This document shows, in pieces, positions 8,701 to 16,973 of a stretch of 64,000 nucleotides of DNA. Position 1 is the first letter of the stretch; each line of letters begins with the position of its first letter. The translations under genes were made by a program, and so were the position numbers. The notes under the pieces were generated by a model. The model was not told the origin of the DNA. It made no database searches and saw only the letters and a list, made by a program, of their open reading frames with translations. The DNA is taken from positions 1 through 64,000 of the forward strand of contig DAOSDL010000009.1 in assembly GCA_035362335.1 (NCBI GenBank), given 5' to 3'. This stretch comes from JAOSJT01 sp035362335 (GTDB lineage Bacteria > Bacteroidota > Ignavibacteria > SZUA-365).

Positions 8701-11037
8701 GCAAATGGAAGAGGGCAATACCGGCTGGCCGCGCAACTCCACCACCCACATCACCACACCGCTATCGCCCGGGAGAATCACCGCACCGTTCGGAAAATCC
8801 TTCGACGCAAAATCCGACGAACCCAGTCGGGCAAAGGATGGCAACTGAATATGCGCACGCGCGCCCGTCATGTTCAGGGCCGACACGTTGCGCACCGTAG
8901 TGCTGATAAACAGATACGCCGGATCGTAATTCCCCGAGCCGTCGTCGAAGCGCACCACGCGCGTATCTGTGCACAGCATGCGCGCACGCACAGGCGAGGC
9001 GGTAATGAACAGCTCCTGACAACATTCAGCGGTATCGCCTCCCACGGCAACCTTGATACAGAACCGCAACAGGTCCGATGTCGTACGCTCGAGCGGACGC
9101 ACATACCACAGCACGTAGCCGGAGTCGTTGCGCGTCAGCGTACCGGGTGCGACGAAGGTGTTGACCGGCGTGGTACTATCCACGACGAATCCCTGCGGCA
9201 CATGAATCCACGCCGCCACATCCCGCGCTGCGAGGTCACTGTGATTTGTCACGAGCACGCGCACGGGGAAGCGATCGGGAACGAAGGAATTCAGACTGTC
9301 ACTCCACTCGATGCGATTGATAAAATCGCATTCCACGCGGAGCTTCGGATAGGCCTTCTCCACCAGCACTTCGGTGCAGCACCGCGTGATCTGCCCGCTG
9401 TCGGGTTGCACCTCCACGCAAATGGAGAGGCGTCGCTCCCTGTCCGCCGGCAGCATGCGCAAATCGAAGGAGGCGTATTCGGTGGCACCCACCGGGAGTT
9501 CGGTGGCACTGAGATAAATTTCGTTTGACGGTGAAATCAATTCCACGCCATCAGGGACGTCGATACGCACGCGGGTATTTTTCGCGGTAAGCACACCCGG
9601 ATTGCGCACGGTGACAGAGACGCGGAAGTATCCATTATTGTAGCGTCCCTCGTTGCGATCCCAGGTGATGCGCAAGGTGTCCTCGCACACCGCGCTGAGT
9701 TTCGGGCGTTGAAGAATGGCGACGTTGGTGGTTCGGGCCAGTAGACGGAGGCATTCCACCGTTGTTTTATCGAGGAAAAACGCCGGATACACGAAGCTGG
9801 TATCTTTCGTCAGCGTGCCGGGAGTGGAGTAGCGCAGCACCAGCAGAGTATCGCGATTTCCGCTGAGTGCAAGCGGTCCGGTAAGTTCGCAGATCACCGA
9901 ATCCACCACCCGACCAAAAATTGCAGTCATCTTCTCGGCCACATACCCTGTGGTCACAATACCCTTGTACTGCAGCGGTGCGCGTTCGAGTACTTTGAAG
10001 TTGAGATGATTCAGCGTGGCACCCGCCGGTCCTTCGATCATCACGGGTATGCGCATCTCGCCGCCGGCATAAGCGAAGGTGGAGTCGAATGACACTTTGA
10101 TGTCCGGTACCGAAGGATGATGCGGCGTACGGAAGCGTACCTCGGCGGTATCGGCCACACCACAGGCCTCGGCGATCACCCGCAACTCGCGCATCGATCC
10201 ATCCGGACAATCGGAGGTGTAATTCATGCGGCAATCGTTTGCACCGCCGGTAATCAGGGACATGATCGAAGTGAAGGCCGGCACGATATCGTCCGGATGA
10301 TTGAGTTCGATGTACATGCCACCAGTTTGGTCCGCGATCATGCGCATCACATCGAGATCGGCGTTGTCGTCGACATAAGAAAGGCCGAGGCAATACACCG
10401 GAATCCCGGTACTTACTGATCGCAGAATCACGTCCTGGGCAGTAGCGATACTGTTGTTGTCTCCTCCGTCGGAGAGCAACACCACTGCCTTGATTGGATT
10501 ACTCGCATTGGCCGCCACTTCGTTGATGCCCGCGATGACGGCGTCGAACATCGTGGTGACGCCGTAGGGATAAATGTTGCGAATGGCGTCGAACAGCAGG
10601 GCGATGTTGGAGGTCATGCCCTGATGCATGGTGACGTTGTCCCCGAAACTGAAAATCGCCCCTTCGTCGCTGCCGGTTGTGTGATGCTGAAACATTTCCA
10701 CAAACTTCCATGCGGCGTCGCGTATGCGAAAGATGCTGGTGCCCGCCACCGAGCCACTGCGATCCAGCACCAGAGCCACGGACATGGGTACAGTTTGCTG
10801 CGGGCAGGTCAAGGATTGCAGCGTGCGCAGTTGACCGTTTTCATAGATGCGCACAGTGAGCTGATTGCCGATGCCGACTTGCTGCCCGCCGCAAAAAGCG
10901 CGCACGTGCACATTGACGGAGGGAAAATTCTGCGTATCCACATGGAGGATGCGGACCTCATTGCCGATTTGTGCCTCGACGAGCACAGGCGGCAGGAACA
11001 GCAGGAGGAGTACGACATACGGGAGCAATCGACTCAT
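5767..11037 (-). CDS. Giant VWA-domain, multi-module T9SS surface protein
   Basis: About 1756 residues from the preferred ATG at 11037 (GAGGAAGG just upstream); an upstream in-frame start at 11064 would add nine residues. A signal peptide (PYVVLLLLFLPPVLVEAQ) is followed by a von Willebrand A domain with MIDAS elements DRSGS, GVTTMFDA and LLSDGGDNN. Then come about nine CARDB/DUF11-like beta modules of roughly 105-115 residues, each opening with a Cys-x-pDT/S-hydrophobic strand and many ending in a paired-cysteine strand. A cohesin-like module (VTVPVRFSNP region) and a T9SS sorting domain starting NAPNPFNPVTVIEY close the protein. It is probably a cell-surface adhesin or metal-dependent binding protein. 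It lies downstream of the nucleoside phosphorylase gene. Confidence 0.9.
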   Translation of the reverse strand: MSRLLPYVVLLLLFLPPVLVEAQIGNEVRILHVDTQNFPSVNVHVRAFCGGQQVGIGNQLTVRIYENGQLRTLQSLTCPQQTVPMSVALVLDRSGSVAGTSIFRIRDAAWKFVEMFQHHTTGSDEGAIFSFGDNVTMHQGMTSNIALLFDAIRNIYPYGVTTMFDAVIAGINEVAANASNPIKAVVLLSDGGDNNSIATAQDVILRSVSTGIPVYCLGLSYVDDNADLDVMRMIADQTGGMYIELNHPDDIVPAFTSIMSLITGGANDCRMNYTSDCPDGSMRELRVIAEACGVADTAEVRFRTPHHPSVPDIKVSFDSTFAYAGGEMRIPVMIEGPAGATLNHLNFKVLERAPLQYKGIVTTGYVAEKMTAIFGRVVDSVICELTGPLALSGNRDTLLVLRYSTPGTLTKDTSFVYPAFFLDKTTVECLRLLARTTNVAILQRPKLSAVCEDTLRITWDRNEGRYNNGYFRVSVTVRNPGVLTAKNTRVRIDVPDGVELISPSNEIYLSATELPVGATEYASFDLRMLPADRERRLSICVEVQPDSGQITRCCTEVLVEKAYPKLRVECDFINRIEWSDSLNSFVPDRFPVRVLVTNHSDLAARDVAAWIHVPQGFVVDSTTPVNTFVAPGTLTRNDSGYVLWYVRPLERTTSDLLRFCIKVAVGGDTAECCQELFITASPVRARMLCTDTRVVRFDDGSGNYDPAYLFISTTVRNVSALNMTGARAHIQLPSFARLGSSDFASKDFPNGAVILPGDSGVVMWVVELRGQPVLPSSICVNVTAENFAGAQCCTPLDVIVDNAIPSLACTVEGPDTVRYIDGAYDPNPMTVRVRVTNNGTTPAKGVTAALLQGEDLSIDGSDQPFKLLSDSLAAGASVEGSFRLRVLDRDNARHDTVKITVFAANGGGTLCAKRMFIEAVKGPVLELACAGPDSLHFVDSLAGYMPEPFLVSVDVRNIGTALADSVVAEILPPPDMTMATGEQAAKMLLPSTLAVGETGNARWWLRATPRSVARMDTVLVQVKAKGKTLQQTAPCPVEIHIPAARMPQLRLSCELLKQAGEDDTVVISAVLRNVGSASAYQGNLRIEVPQRLRLTAETPLPVIDVGVLAPGAQFTATWKAVVQRGMQVDSVAVCIESAARGLAPERCCTMVRIPALEEASFDVQCALDMDTLRVDEQSGLYPLLTVSARIGNPSPVMLDSVVATLQLPQGAQLESGEQLDIVLRNIAAGTSANAIWHVRMLVDTATVPRSRIFRVRAYAGGDLQQCTASVTLMPAPPQPTGFVVRCDAPDTLWFIGASQGYRPAPFSFTVEIQNTGSTTLRGIRATLSLPSIASVEAGESYTKPLGVDLAPGEIATIGWLLRAAPQSASTILRPVVTVTADAASSRQCGSDILLHHPPIVDSASLAIDCDIPDTIRYDAGSDTYVPSPFTVTVRIHNNGNRTLTGISGMLMLPANITLNTGETPVKVLGVDLQPGATGVLSFTCVPSGGDDDVLSTIRCIVNSDQTSSVECAQSILVQSRLLVVLLSMPQDIVGMMGREVTVPVRFSNPRRALLRRMSMRIDVDPAAVRILEVKKEGALAAGWPLAMNETATGVTIDGASGTPIVDDGVLFSLRCLLLPQKGRDGAFGVFRYPVLFAGTPDFGPGIAVVYSDGLITVSGDCIEPLKSDLFLRQNAPNPFNPVTVIEYVVSDALTGMPGVLEVLDMHGRVVRVLHDGPLQEGTHRVHFDGSALPSGVYITRLRSGSYVRMISMVLAK

Positions 11038-11094
11038 ACCTTCCTCGAAGAGGTTAATCGACAACAGAATCAGGTGTACAAGGCCGGGCGTTGG

Positions 11095-12450
11095 TCAACG
11101 CTCCGGGCTTTCGTGCGTGACCTTCGGCCATTCGCGCACGCCTTCGGCATCGACGGTGGAAAGAATGAGCGCCGGATGTTCCGGAATTCCATCCGCGATA
11201 CGAAACGCGGCGGTGGCGCGCTCGCGAAACGCGACGAGGCTCTCTACTGTCGACGAGCAGAGTCGACACAGTGCTTCGTCCTCAGCGACAGCATCACCGC
11301 GTTTTTTCAATACAATGATGCCCGCAGTGTGATCGACCATGTCGCTCGAACGCCGTCTGCCTGCACCGATTTCCGTCGCGATCATACCAAGCGTACGAGC
11401 GTTGATCCCTTGCACCACTCCAGATCGCGGCGCGGGCACGTCCACCATGGAGCGGGGATTCGGGTAACGGAGAGTATCCTCCACCATGGTCACATCACCA
11501 CCTTGAGCGCGGACGAGTGCTAGCCAGCGTTCCCACGCAAGACCCGAACGCACGGTTTCGCGGGCAATCGCCATACCTTCCTCAACGCTTTGGGCCTTCC
11601 GTCCTTCATGGAGCATCACTCCTGCGAGAGCGTAGGTCACCTCCATGAGATCGGGACTTGAGCGGCCTTGCAGGCAATCCACCACTTCCACTACTTCCAG
11701 CCATGAGCCGATAGCGCGGCCGAGAGGTTCGCTCATATCCGTGATCAGGGCGGTCGTGGTCAGACCGAAGTGCCCGCCGACACGGACCAGCAGACGAGCA
11801 AGCTCCTCCGCCTCTTCCCGTCGTTGCATGAAGGCGCCTTCGCCGGTTTTGACATCGAGCACCAGCGCATCCGCGCCGGTTACGATTTTCTTGCTCATGA
11901 TACTCGCCGCAATGAACGGCAAAATCTCCACCGTGGCGGTCACGTCGCGTAGCGCGTACATCCTTTTGTCCAGCGGAACCAGTCCCTCGCTTTGGCCTGC
12001 GAGCACTGCACCAGTTTGATCGAGTATGCGCAGAAACTCCGATGAACCCAGTGTGGTACGGAAGCCTGGAATACTCTCCAGTTTGTCCAGTGTTCCACCG
12101 GTGTGTCCCAATGCTCGACCAGACATCATCGGCACTCGCACACCCGCCGCCGCGACGATAGGTGCCAGCAACAGCGAGGTTTTGTCCCCCACACCGCCGG
12201 TGGAGTGCTTGTCCACCTTCCGGCCCTGTACGCTTGATAAATCCAGCCGTGTACCGGAATCGATGAACAGTTGCGTAAGCAGCAACGCCTCCTGCTCGTC
12301 GGGAGGATGGAAGTAACTGGCCATGAGAAACGCGGCCATCTGATAGTCCGCAACCTCCCCTGCCAGATATCCGGCAAAGAATTCACGCAGCTCGTCCGAC
12401 GACAGTGTCAGTCCGTCACGCCGTTTTCGAATGGTTTCTTGTGGAAGCAT
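11095..12450 (-). CDS. deoA: Pyrimidine-nucleoside (thymidine) phosphorylase
   Basis: The 451-residue enzyme has the family length. It carries the phosphate-binding signature KHSTGGVGDKTSLLLAP (about 80-96), followed by SGRALGHTGGTLDKLESIPG, both diagnostic of thymidine/pyrimidine-nucleoside phosphorylase. It cleaves pyrimidine nucleosides with phosphate to base plus (deoxy)ribose-1-phosphate in salvage. The sequence alone does not separate strict thymidine phosphorylase from the broader Pdp type. It precedes the giant VWA gene with a 57-bp gap, but a functional link is unlikely. Confidence 0.92.
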   Translation of the reverse strand: MLPQETIRKRRDGLTLSSDELREFFAGYLAGEVADYQMAAFLMASYFHPPDEQEALLLTQLFIDSGTRLDLSSVQGRKVDKHSTGGVGDKTSLLLAPIVAAAGVRVPMMSGRALGHTGGTLDKLESIPGFRTTLGSSEFLRILDQTGAVLAGQSEGLVPLDKRMYALRDVTATVEILPFIAASIMSKKIVTGADALVLDVKTGEGAFMQRREEAEELARLLVRVGGHFGLTTTALITDMSEPLGRAIGSWLEVVEVVDCLQGRSSPDLMEVTYALAGVMLHEGRKAQSVEEGMAIARETVRSGLAWERWLALVRAQGGDVTMVEDTLRYPNPRSMVDVPAPRSGVVQGINARTLGMIATEIGAGRRRSSDMVDHTAGIIVLKKRGDAVAEDEALCRLCSSTVESLVAFRERATAAFRIADGIPEHPALILSTVDAEGVREWPKVTHESPER

Positions 12451-12781
12451 CTCTCACATCGCCTATAACGTTTCATGGTAAGAAAACTCCCCTCAATATG
12501 CAATGGACATCGTGCAGCCCGAAGCCGCCCGGTCCGCCGGGCCGCACGGCATGCCGCGAAGATTCGGTGACTCGTAATGACGATACCATCGGATGGATAT
12601 CGCTCGTGAGGCCGTTCGCGCGTCATGCGCACCGCCTCGCCGTTTCACAACCACGAGGTGCGATCGACCCAGCCTTCCCCAGGTGGCAAGCCCTGAGCGC
12701 ATACAGAAGTGCATTGCGGGATTCGAACGTCCTGGATATGTTGCACGTTCCATTTCACTTTCATCCATTAGTTGGGAGCTA
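12451..12781. other. Intergenic region between divergent genes
   Basis: About 330 bp between the phosphorylase (minus) and the RAYT-like gene (plus). No supported ORF was found. The RAYT-like frame stays open back to 12593, but the good RBS at 12773-12778 argues for the later start. A GATTCGAAC string near 12720 is not part of a tRNA. Confidence 0.5.
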
Positions 12782-13606
12782 ATGATGCAACTTGAGATAC
12801 CCTATCGGCACGCGCGCGCGCGCGGCCACAACTACTCCGAACCCGGCACCTACTGCCTGCGACTCGAAACCGCAGGCGAAGAGGCGTTGTTCGGCGAGGA
12901 CGGCGACGGCGGGCTGCGGCTCAACGCCTTCGCGGAAATCGCCTTCGAGAAGCTCGCCCTCGCCGTGCAGCGTTACCCCTGTCTGCGCCTGGACGCAGCG
13001 CGCTTCACGCCCGACGCGCTTGAAATCCTTGTGACCATTACCGAGTACCGCAATCACAAGGCGGAGAATCCGGAGCTGTGGGGAAATCGCCTTCGCGCGC
13101 GTCGTCTGATGACCATCCCCATGTTCGTGGGCTTTCTGAAAATGAACAGCGCCCGAGCCATCAACACCGCGCGCGGCACACGTGGACGCGCCGTGTGGAA
13201 ACGGCGTTACCACGATTGCATCGTCGCGGAGGCTGGAGAAATCCAGAATATCCGCTGCGCATTCAACGCTGCGATGCAGCGTACGCAGCTCACGCGCGAC
13301 AAGGCGAATCCCTCGGTGCGCAATCTGCGCACCGTGCTGAACGAGGCCTTTGCGCTGTTCGGTGAGGATCACGCCCGGGCACCGCGGTCCGAGGCGCAGC
13401 CAACCTCCGGATTGCTCATGCTCGGCCGCGCGGTGTTCCTGCGAGACACCGTACTGAGATCGCCATCCATGGTTTCGGCATCGTCTCGAACTGGTAAGGG
13501 GAAAAAGAAGCGATCCCCCACGGTAACGGAAATGGTGGACGCCTCGCTGGCGATGCTGCACACCGTGGATCCGGAGGCGATGTTGCTATCGATGGCGCCG
13601 GGGTAG
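12782..13606 (+). CDS. RAYT-like (REP-associated tyrosine transposase) protein lacking the HUH motif
   Basis: About 274 residues. GGGAG precedes two adjacent ATGs (12782, 12785). The order of conserved blocks is that of RAYT/IS200-like REP transposases: HNYSEPGTYCLRLET (Y2 strand), EALFGE.GDGGLRLNAFAEIA, a VQRYPCLRLD strand, an FVGFLKMNSARAINTARGT helix (cf. FKS...IN...GT), VWKRRYHDCIV (cf. VWQRNYYEHII) and an IRCAFNAAMQR helix. At the strand that should carry MPNHxH there is FTPDALEILVTI (residues 75-86) with no histidine, so the metal-binding HUH pair is missing. Y143 is retained. A basic C-terminal tail of roughly 90 residues is added. It sits about 270 bp from repeat array 2. Probably a DNA-binding derivative or a decaying transposase. 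Confidence 0.7.
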   Translation: MMQLEIPYRHARARGHNYSEPGTYCLRLETAGEEALFGEDGDGGLRLNAFAEIAFEKLALAVQRYPCLRLDAARFTPDALEILVTITEYRNHKAENPELWGNRLRARRLMTIPMFVGFLKMNSARAINTARGTRGRAVWKRRYHDCIVAEAGEIQNIRCAFNAAMQRTQLTRDKANPSVRNLRTVLNEAFALFGEDHARAPRSEAQPTSGLLMLGRAVFLRDTVLRSPSMVSASSRTGKGKKKRSPTVTEMVDASLAMLHTVDPEAMLLSMAPG

Positions 13607-13877
13607 TGCATCAGGATATAGGACGGGATGGTCCGCGATAGGCCGTCGCATCCGCTTGCTGTAATCGATTGATTTCCGAGTGAGGTCCGAAGCGCCCCGC
13701 GGCGATTCGCGGGAGAGCTATGCGCGGAGGCGGAGGATTTGGGACGTGGGAGTGGTTTTTCCGAGGTTGTCGCGGACGTTCAGCGATTTCGGAGCTTACG
13801 GTATTGTGAAATTCGGGGAAATCGGCTGGGGGGCGGGGCGGTCGAGGGCTGAGATTGCGGGTTCGGGGTGGGGATTT
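13607..13877. other. Intergenic leader into repeat array 2
   Basis: No gene seen. The sequence becomes G-rich and merges into the repeat array; no clear terminator was found after the RAYT-like gene. Confidence 0.4.
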
Positions 13878-14477
13878 GGCTATTCACTGAATAACCCATG
13901 CCCGGATCGGGAGGCGGCGCGGTCGGCCCGGATTTGGCTATTCACTGAATATCTCAGCCGGGCCGGGGTGCACGGAGACCAGGGTCTGGATTTGGCTATT
14001 CACTGAATAACCCTGGCCTTGCGACGGGAGGTGGCGCTGTCGGTCCGGATTTGGCTATTCACTGAATAACCCTGGCCTTTGGACGGGAGATGGCGCTGTC
14101 GGTCCGGATTTGGCTATTCACTGAATAACCCTGGCCTTGGGAGGGGAGGCGGCGCGGTCGGCCCGGATTTGGCTATTCACTGAATATCTCAGCCGGGCCG
14201 GGGTGCACGGAGACCAGGGTCTGGATTTGGCTATTCACTGAATAACCCTGGCCTTGCGACGGGAGGTGGCGCTGTCGGTCCGGATTTGGCTATTCACTGA
14301 ATCACCCACGCCCTGAGCGGAAGGCTGTGCGGTCGACCCGGATTTGGCTATTCACTCAATATCTCAGCCGGACCGGGGTGCGCGGAGACCAGGGTCTGGA
14401 TTTGGCTATTCACTGAATATGTCAGCTGGCGATGCCCGCGCCGAGTCCTGGTTCCGAGCTTGGCTATTCACTGAATC
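13878..14477. repeat. Array 2: 11 copies of the same palindromic core
   Basis: Copies of GGCTATTCACTGAATA start at 13878, 13936, 13994, 14053, 14112, 14171, 14229, 14288, 14346, 14404 and 14462, a period of 58-59 bp. The central base is always C here, unlike array 1. The copy at 14288 ends TGAATC, the one at 14346 reads CTCAATA, and the last ends TGAATC. The core is often extended to GGCTATTCACTGAATAACC, a 19-bp imperfect palindrome with one internal mismatch. Spacers are again repetitive (CCTGGCCTT...GGGAGGTGGCGCTGTCGG types, and AGCCGGRCCGGGGTGC types). Some spacers (CACCCACGCCCTGAG) are shared with family B of array 1. Confidence 0.9.
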
Positions 14478-14521
14478 ACCCACGCCCTGAGAAGGGTCAC
14501 GCCTCACCCGCGCTTCCACGA

Positions 14522-14563
14522 TTCATCTGTGCTAATCTGTGTAAAATCTGTGCAATCTGTGGT
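14522..14563. repeat. Short tandem ATCTGTG-type intergenic repeat
   Basis: Four closely spaced ATCTGTG/AATCTGTG units end in CTGTGGTTTT. Such runs recur between genes of many environmental bacteria. It follows array 2 directly. No gene is supported between 14478 and 14732. Confidence 0.65.
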
Positions 14564-14732
14564 TTTGAAACTCTGCTGATCCGCTCCGACAGTAATCATG
14601 GCACACGCACCATGTTCATTCTCCCGGGTGTGACGAAGGAACATGAAAGACTGTGGTTCCCCCCCCGCAATCCCAACCACGGTCATTGCGCCTTTGCGGC
14701 AACGCGTCTCATTCCCCGCTGCGCTCCCGCAA

Positions 14733-15185
14733 CTATTCCAACTCCATGTCGATGCGCTCGCTCAGTAACACCTTCCCCGCTGCATCAAAACGTACAAGCA
14801 GTGCGTCCGCGTCACTCTCCAGCGTGGCTTCGTAGTAACTGCCGCCTGCGGGTTCCTCCACCTTCATCACATCGTACATCTCGTAAGAGGAGTACTTCCT
14901 CGCAACAGTGGCATGAATCGGCTGCGGGACGTCCGACTGATCGAGATAGATGAGCGTTCCCAGCCACATACCCTTCTCGTCGTAACGCGAACTCAATTCC
15001 AACGCGCCAAGCATGAAGGTGGCGACGAACTCGCCCTCCTCCGTGGCATCCCAAATCACCGCCTCCGCCTTGGGATAGCGCAAGTTCTGCGCCTCCTGCA
15101 CCGGAACAGGTATCTCGATCTGCTGCGCCATCAGCGTGAGAACAAGAGAGAAAAAAAGGGCGAGACTGAATGTGAGCTGTTTCAT
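14733..15185 (-). CDS. Periplasmic PepSY-like (beta-lactamase-inhibitor-like) protein
   Basis: The 150-residue protein opens with a signal peptide (MKQLTFSLALFFSLVLTLMA, cleaved near AQQ). The mature part shows the two-fold PepSY-like pattern: YPKAEAVIWDATEEGEFVA, MLGALELSSRYDEKGMWLGT with the FD..G.W strand, an IHATVARKYSSYEMYDVMKV helix-strand, then LLVRFDAAGKVL. Family members are exported Bacteroidota proteins of unknown function. A promoter-like element lies about 130 bp upstream. It is downstream of nuoF but separated by about 490 bp, so it is probably an independent unit. Confidence 0.75.
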   Translation of the reverse strand: MKQLTFSLALFFSLVLTLMAQQIEIPVPVQEAQNLRYPKAEAVIWDATEEGEFVATFMLGALELSSRYDEKGMWLGTLIYLDQSDVPQPIHATVARKYSSYEMYDVMKVEEPAGGSYYEATLESDADALLVRFDAAGKVLLSERIDMELE

Positions 15186-15671
15186 GGCTGTGCGTATGTA
15201 TGGAATCGGCGCGCGCGGGAGAACGGCGTGATGATTTTCATCCGATCCTTTTCTGTTTCGTAATCAGACGCACTGCCCCCGCGCCCGGCCTCCGCGTTCG
15301 CGTGACCGGCATGCAAATATAGATGAGCGAACGCGGCACTATCAAGAGCACCACGCGTGGAGCCAATGTTTACAGGGGGAAAAATCGTTACCACACCGAA
15401 CCGCATCCGCATTGCGATTTGCATCGCGCCTTCCCAGCACCTTCGTGGCAGGCATGCGCTGTTCGCAGCATCCCGGCGTATGGAAATGGTGTCGTGCAAA
15501 AGATTGGACTTTACACATCACCACAAAACCAACAATGGAAATTTCAAAGAATCTAGTTAGAGAAGACCAGGTTGAAGATCGATGATCCTCAGTGGAGAGG
15601 CGACAAGAGGGATCATCCACAGAACCTTTTCCCGTTCAACTCCCCGCACCGTGTACGGGATCTTCACCACT
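15186..15671. other. Long intergenic region between nuoF and the PepSY-like gene
   Basis: No supported gene. It contains one promoter-like element (listed separately). No clear intrinsic terminator for the nuo operon was found. Confidence 0.5.
15314..15345 (-). promoter_or_regulatory. Bacteroidota-type promoter for the PepSY-like gene
   Basis: Read on the minus strand, TTG (15345-15343) is followed after 21 nt by TATATTTG (15321-15314). This fits the Bacteroidota -33 TTG / -7 TAnnTTTG pattern. It would give a 5' leader of about 120 nt before the ATG at 15185. Confidence 0.55.
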
Positions 15672-16973
15672 TCACGAGTGCGACGACTTCGCGCGTATTT
15701 CCGCTTCCAACTCCGCACGAAAACGCTCGATCGTAAAGCGCACGGGCCAGGCCGCGGCATCGCCGAGGGCGCATACCGTGTTGCCCTCGATGTTGCTCGC
15801 CACGCTGTGTAGCAAATCCAGATCGGCCGAAGCACCGTCTCCATGCTCGAGGCGATGCAGCACCTTGAGCATCCAGCCGGTGCCTTCCCGGCAAGGCGTG
15901 CACTGGCCGCAGGATTCCACTTTGTAAAAATGGGTGATACGCGTCAACACGCGCGTGAGATCGGTATCCTCATCCATCACCATGATGCCGGCGGTGCCGA
16001 TGGCCGAACCCACCTCCTTGAGGGAATCGGCATCCATGCGCACGCCTTCGAGCTGGTCGCCGCGAAGCGGCGGCATGGACGAGCCCCCGGGGATCACCAT
16101 TTTGATGCGCTTGCCGCCCGGTACTCCACCCGCTACCTCGTGAATCAGCTCGGTGAGCAACATTCCCGTGGGCAACTCATACACGCCGGGCTTGTTCACG
16201 TGTCCGCTGATGCCATACAGTATCGGACCAGGATGCTTCTCCGCGCCAATGGCTTTGAACCAATCTGGACCGCGATCAATGATCACCGGCACGTTCGCGA
16301 TGGTTTCCACATTGTTGATCGTGGTCGGACAACCCCAGAGACCGTACTGCGCGGGGAACGGTGGCTTGACTCGCGGATAGGGTCGCTTGCCCTCGATGGA
16401 ATTCATCAGCGACGACTCTTCGCCGCAAATGTACGCGCCTGCGCCGCGGTGCACATAAATATCCATGGCGAAATCGGTGCCAAAGGTCTGTTTCATCCGC
16501 TCGCCGATGTACCCCCGCTCGTAAGCGTCCTTCACCGCCGCCTCGACCATGCGCACCCAGGTTTCGTACTCGCCGCGAATGTAAATGTACGCCGCACGCA
16601 ACCCCAATGCCCAACCCGCGATGAGTATGCCCTCGATCATGAGATGCGGATTGAACTCGAAAATCTGGCGATCCTTGAACGACCCGGGCTCCGACTCGTC
16701 GCCATTCACACAGAGATACTTGGGCTTGTCTGTCTCCTTGGGCATGAACGACCACTTGAGCCCGGTGGGAAACGCCGCGCCACCGCGTCCGCGCAGACCC
16801 GAGGCCTTCACGACATTGATCACCTCGTCGGGTGTCATGCCTATGGCCTTGCGAATATGCTGATACCCCCGGTGCTGCTCGTACACATCGATGCGGTGCA
16901 GGTCGGGAATGGAAGGAAGAATGACGGGCTGGTAATCGATCATGGCGTTCGCGCGCTTCATGGCCGGGGTCAC
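15672..16973 (-). CDS. nuoF: NADH-quinone oxidoreductase subunit F
   Basis: The 433-residue complex I subunit binds NADH, FMN and the N3 [4Fe-4S] cluster. GLRGRGGAAFPTGLKW is the NADH/FMN glycine-rich site. CVNGDESEPGSFKDR and the GAYICGEESSLMNSIEGKR block follow, and ESCGQCTPCREG near the C-terminus holds three cluster cysteines. The start ATG overlaps the nuoE stop (ATGA), so the two are translationally coupled. It is the last nuo gene here: nuoG and the remaining membrane-arm genes do not follow. Confidence 0.96.
   Translation of the reverse strand: MTPAMKRANAMIDYQPVILPSIPDLHRIDVYEQHRGYQHIRKAIGMTPDEVINVVKASGLRGRGGAAFPTGLKWSFMPKETDKPKYLCVNGDESEPGSFKDRQIFEFNPHLMIEGILIAGWALGLRAAYIYIRGEYETWVRMVEAAVKDAYERGYIGERMKQTFGTDFAMDIYVHRGAGAYICGEESSLMNSIEGKRPYPRVKPPFPAQYGLWGCPTTINNVETIANVPVIIDRGPDWFKAIGAEKHPGPILYGISGHVNKPGVYELPTGMLLTELIHEVAGGVPGGKRIKMVIPGGSSMPPLRGDQLEGVRMDADSLKEVGSAIGTAGIMVMDEDTDLTRVLTRITHFYKVESCGQCTPCREGTGWMLKVLHRLEHGDGASADLDLLHSVASNIEGNTVCALGDAAAWPVRFTIERFRAELEAEIRAKSSHS

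Noticed and set aside
7327..9528. 733-codon plus-strand frame
   Set aside because: It is antisense to the giant VWA/T9SS gene, whose minus-strand translation has clear domains. The long antisense frame follows from GC-rich codon bias.
12712..12735. tRNA T-arm-like GATTCGAAC
   Set aside because: The flanking bases do not pair as a T-stem, and no anticodon arm or acceptor stem can be folded around it.
15557..15844. Short minus-strand gene overlapping the nuoF end
   Set aside because: It lies out of frame over the conserved C-terminus of NuoF and shows no domain.
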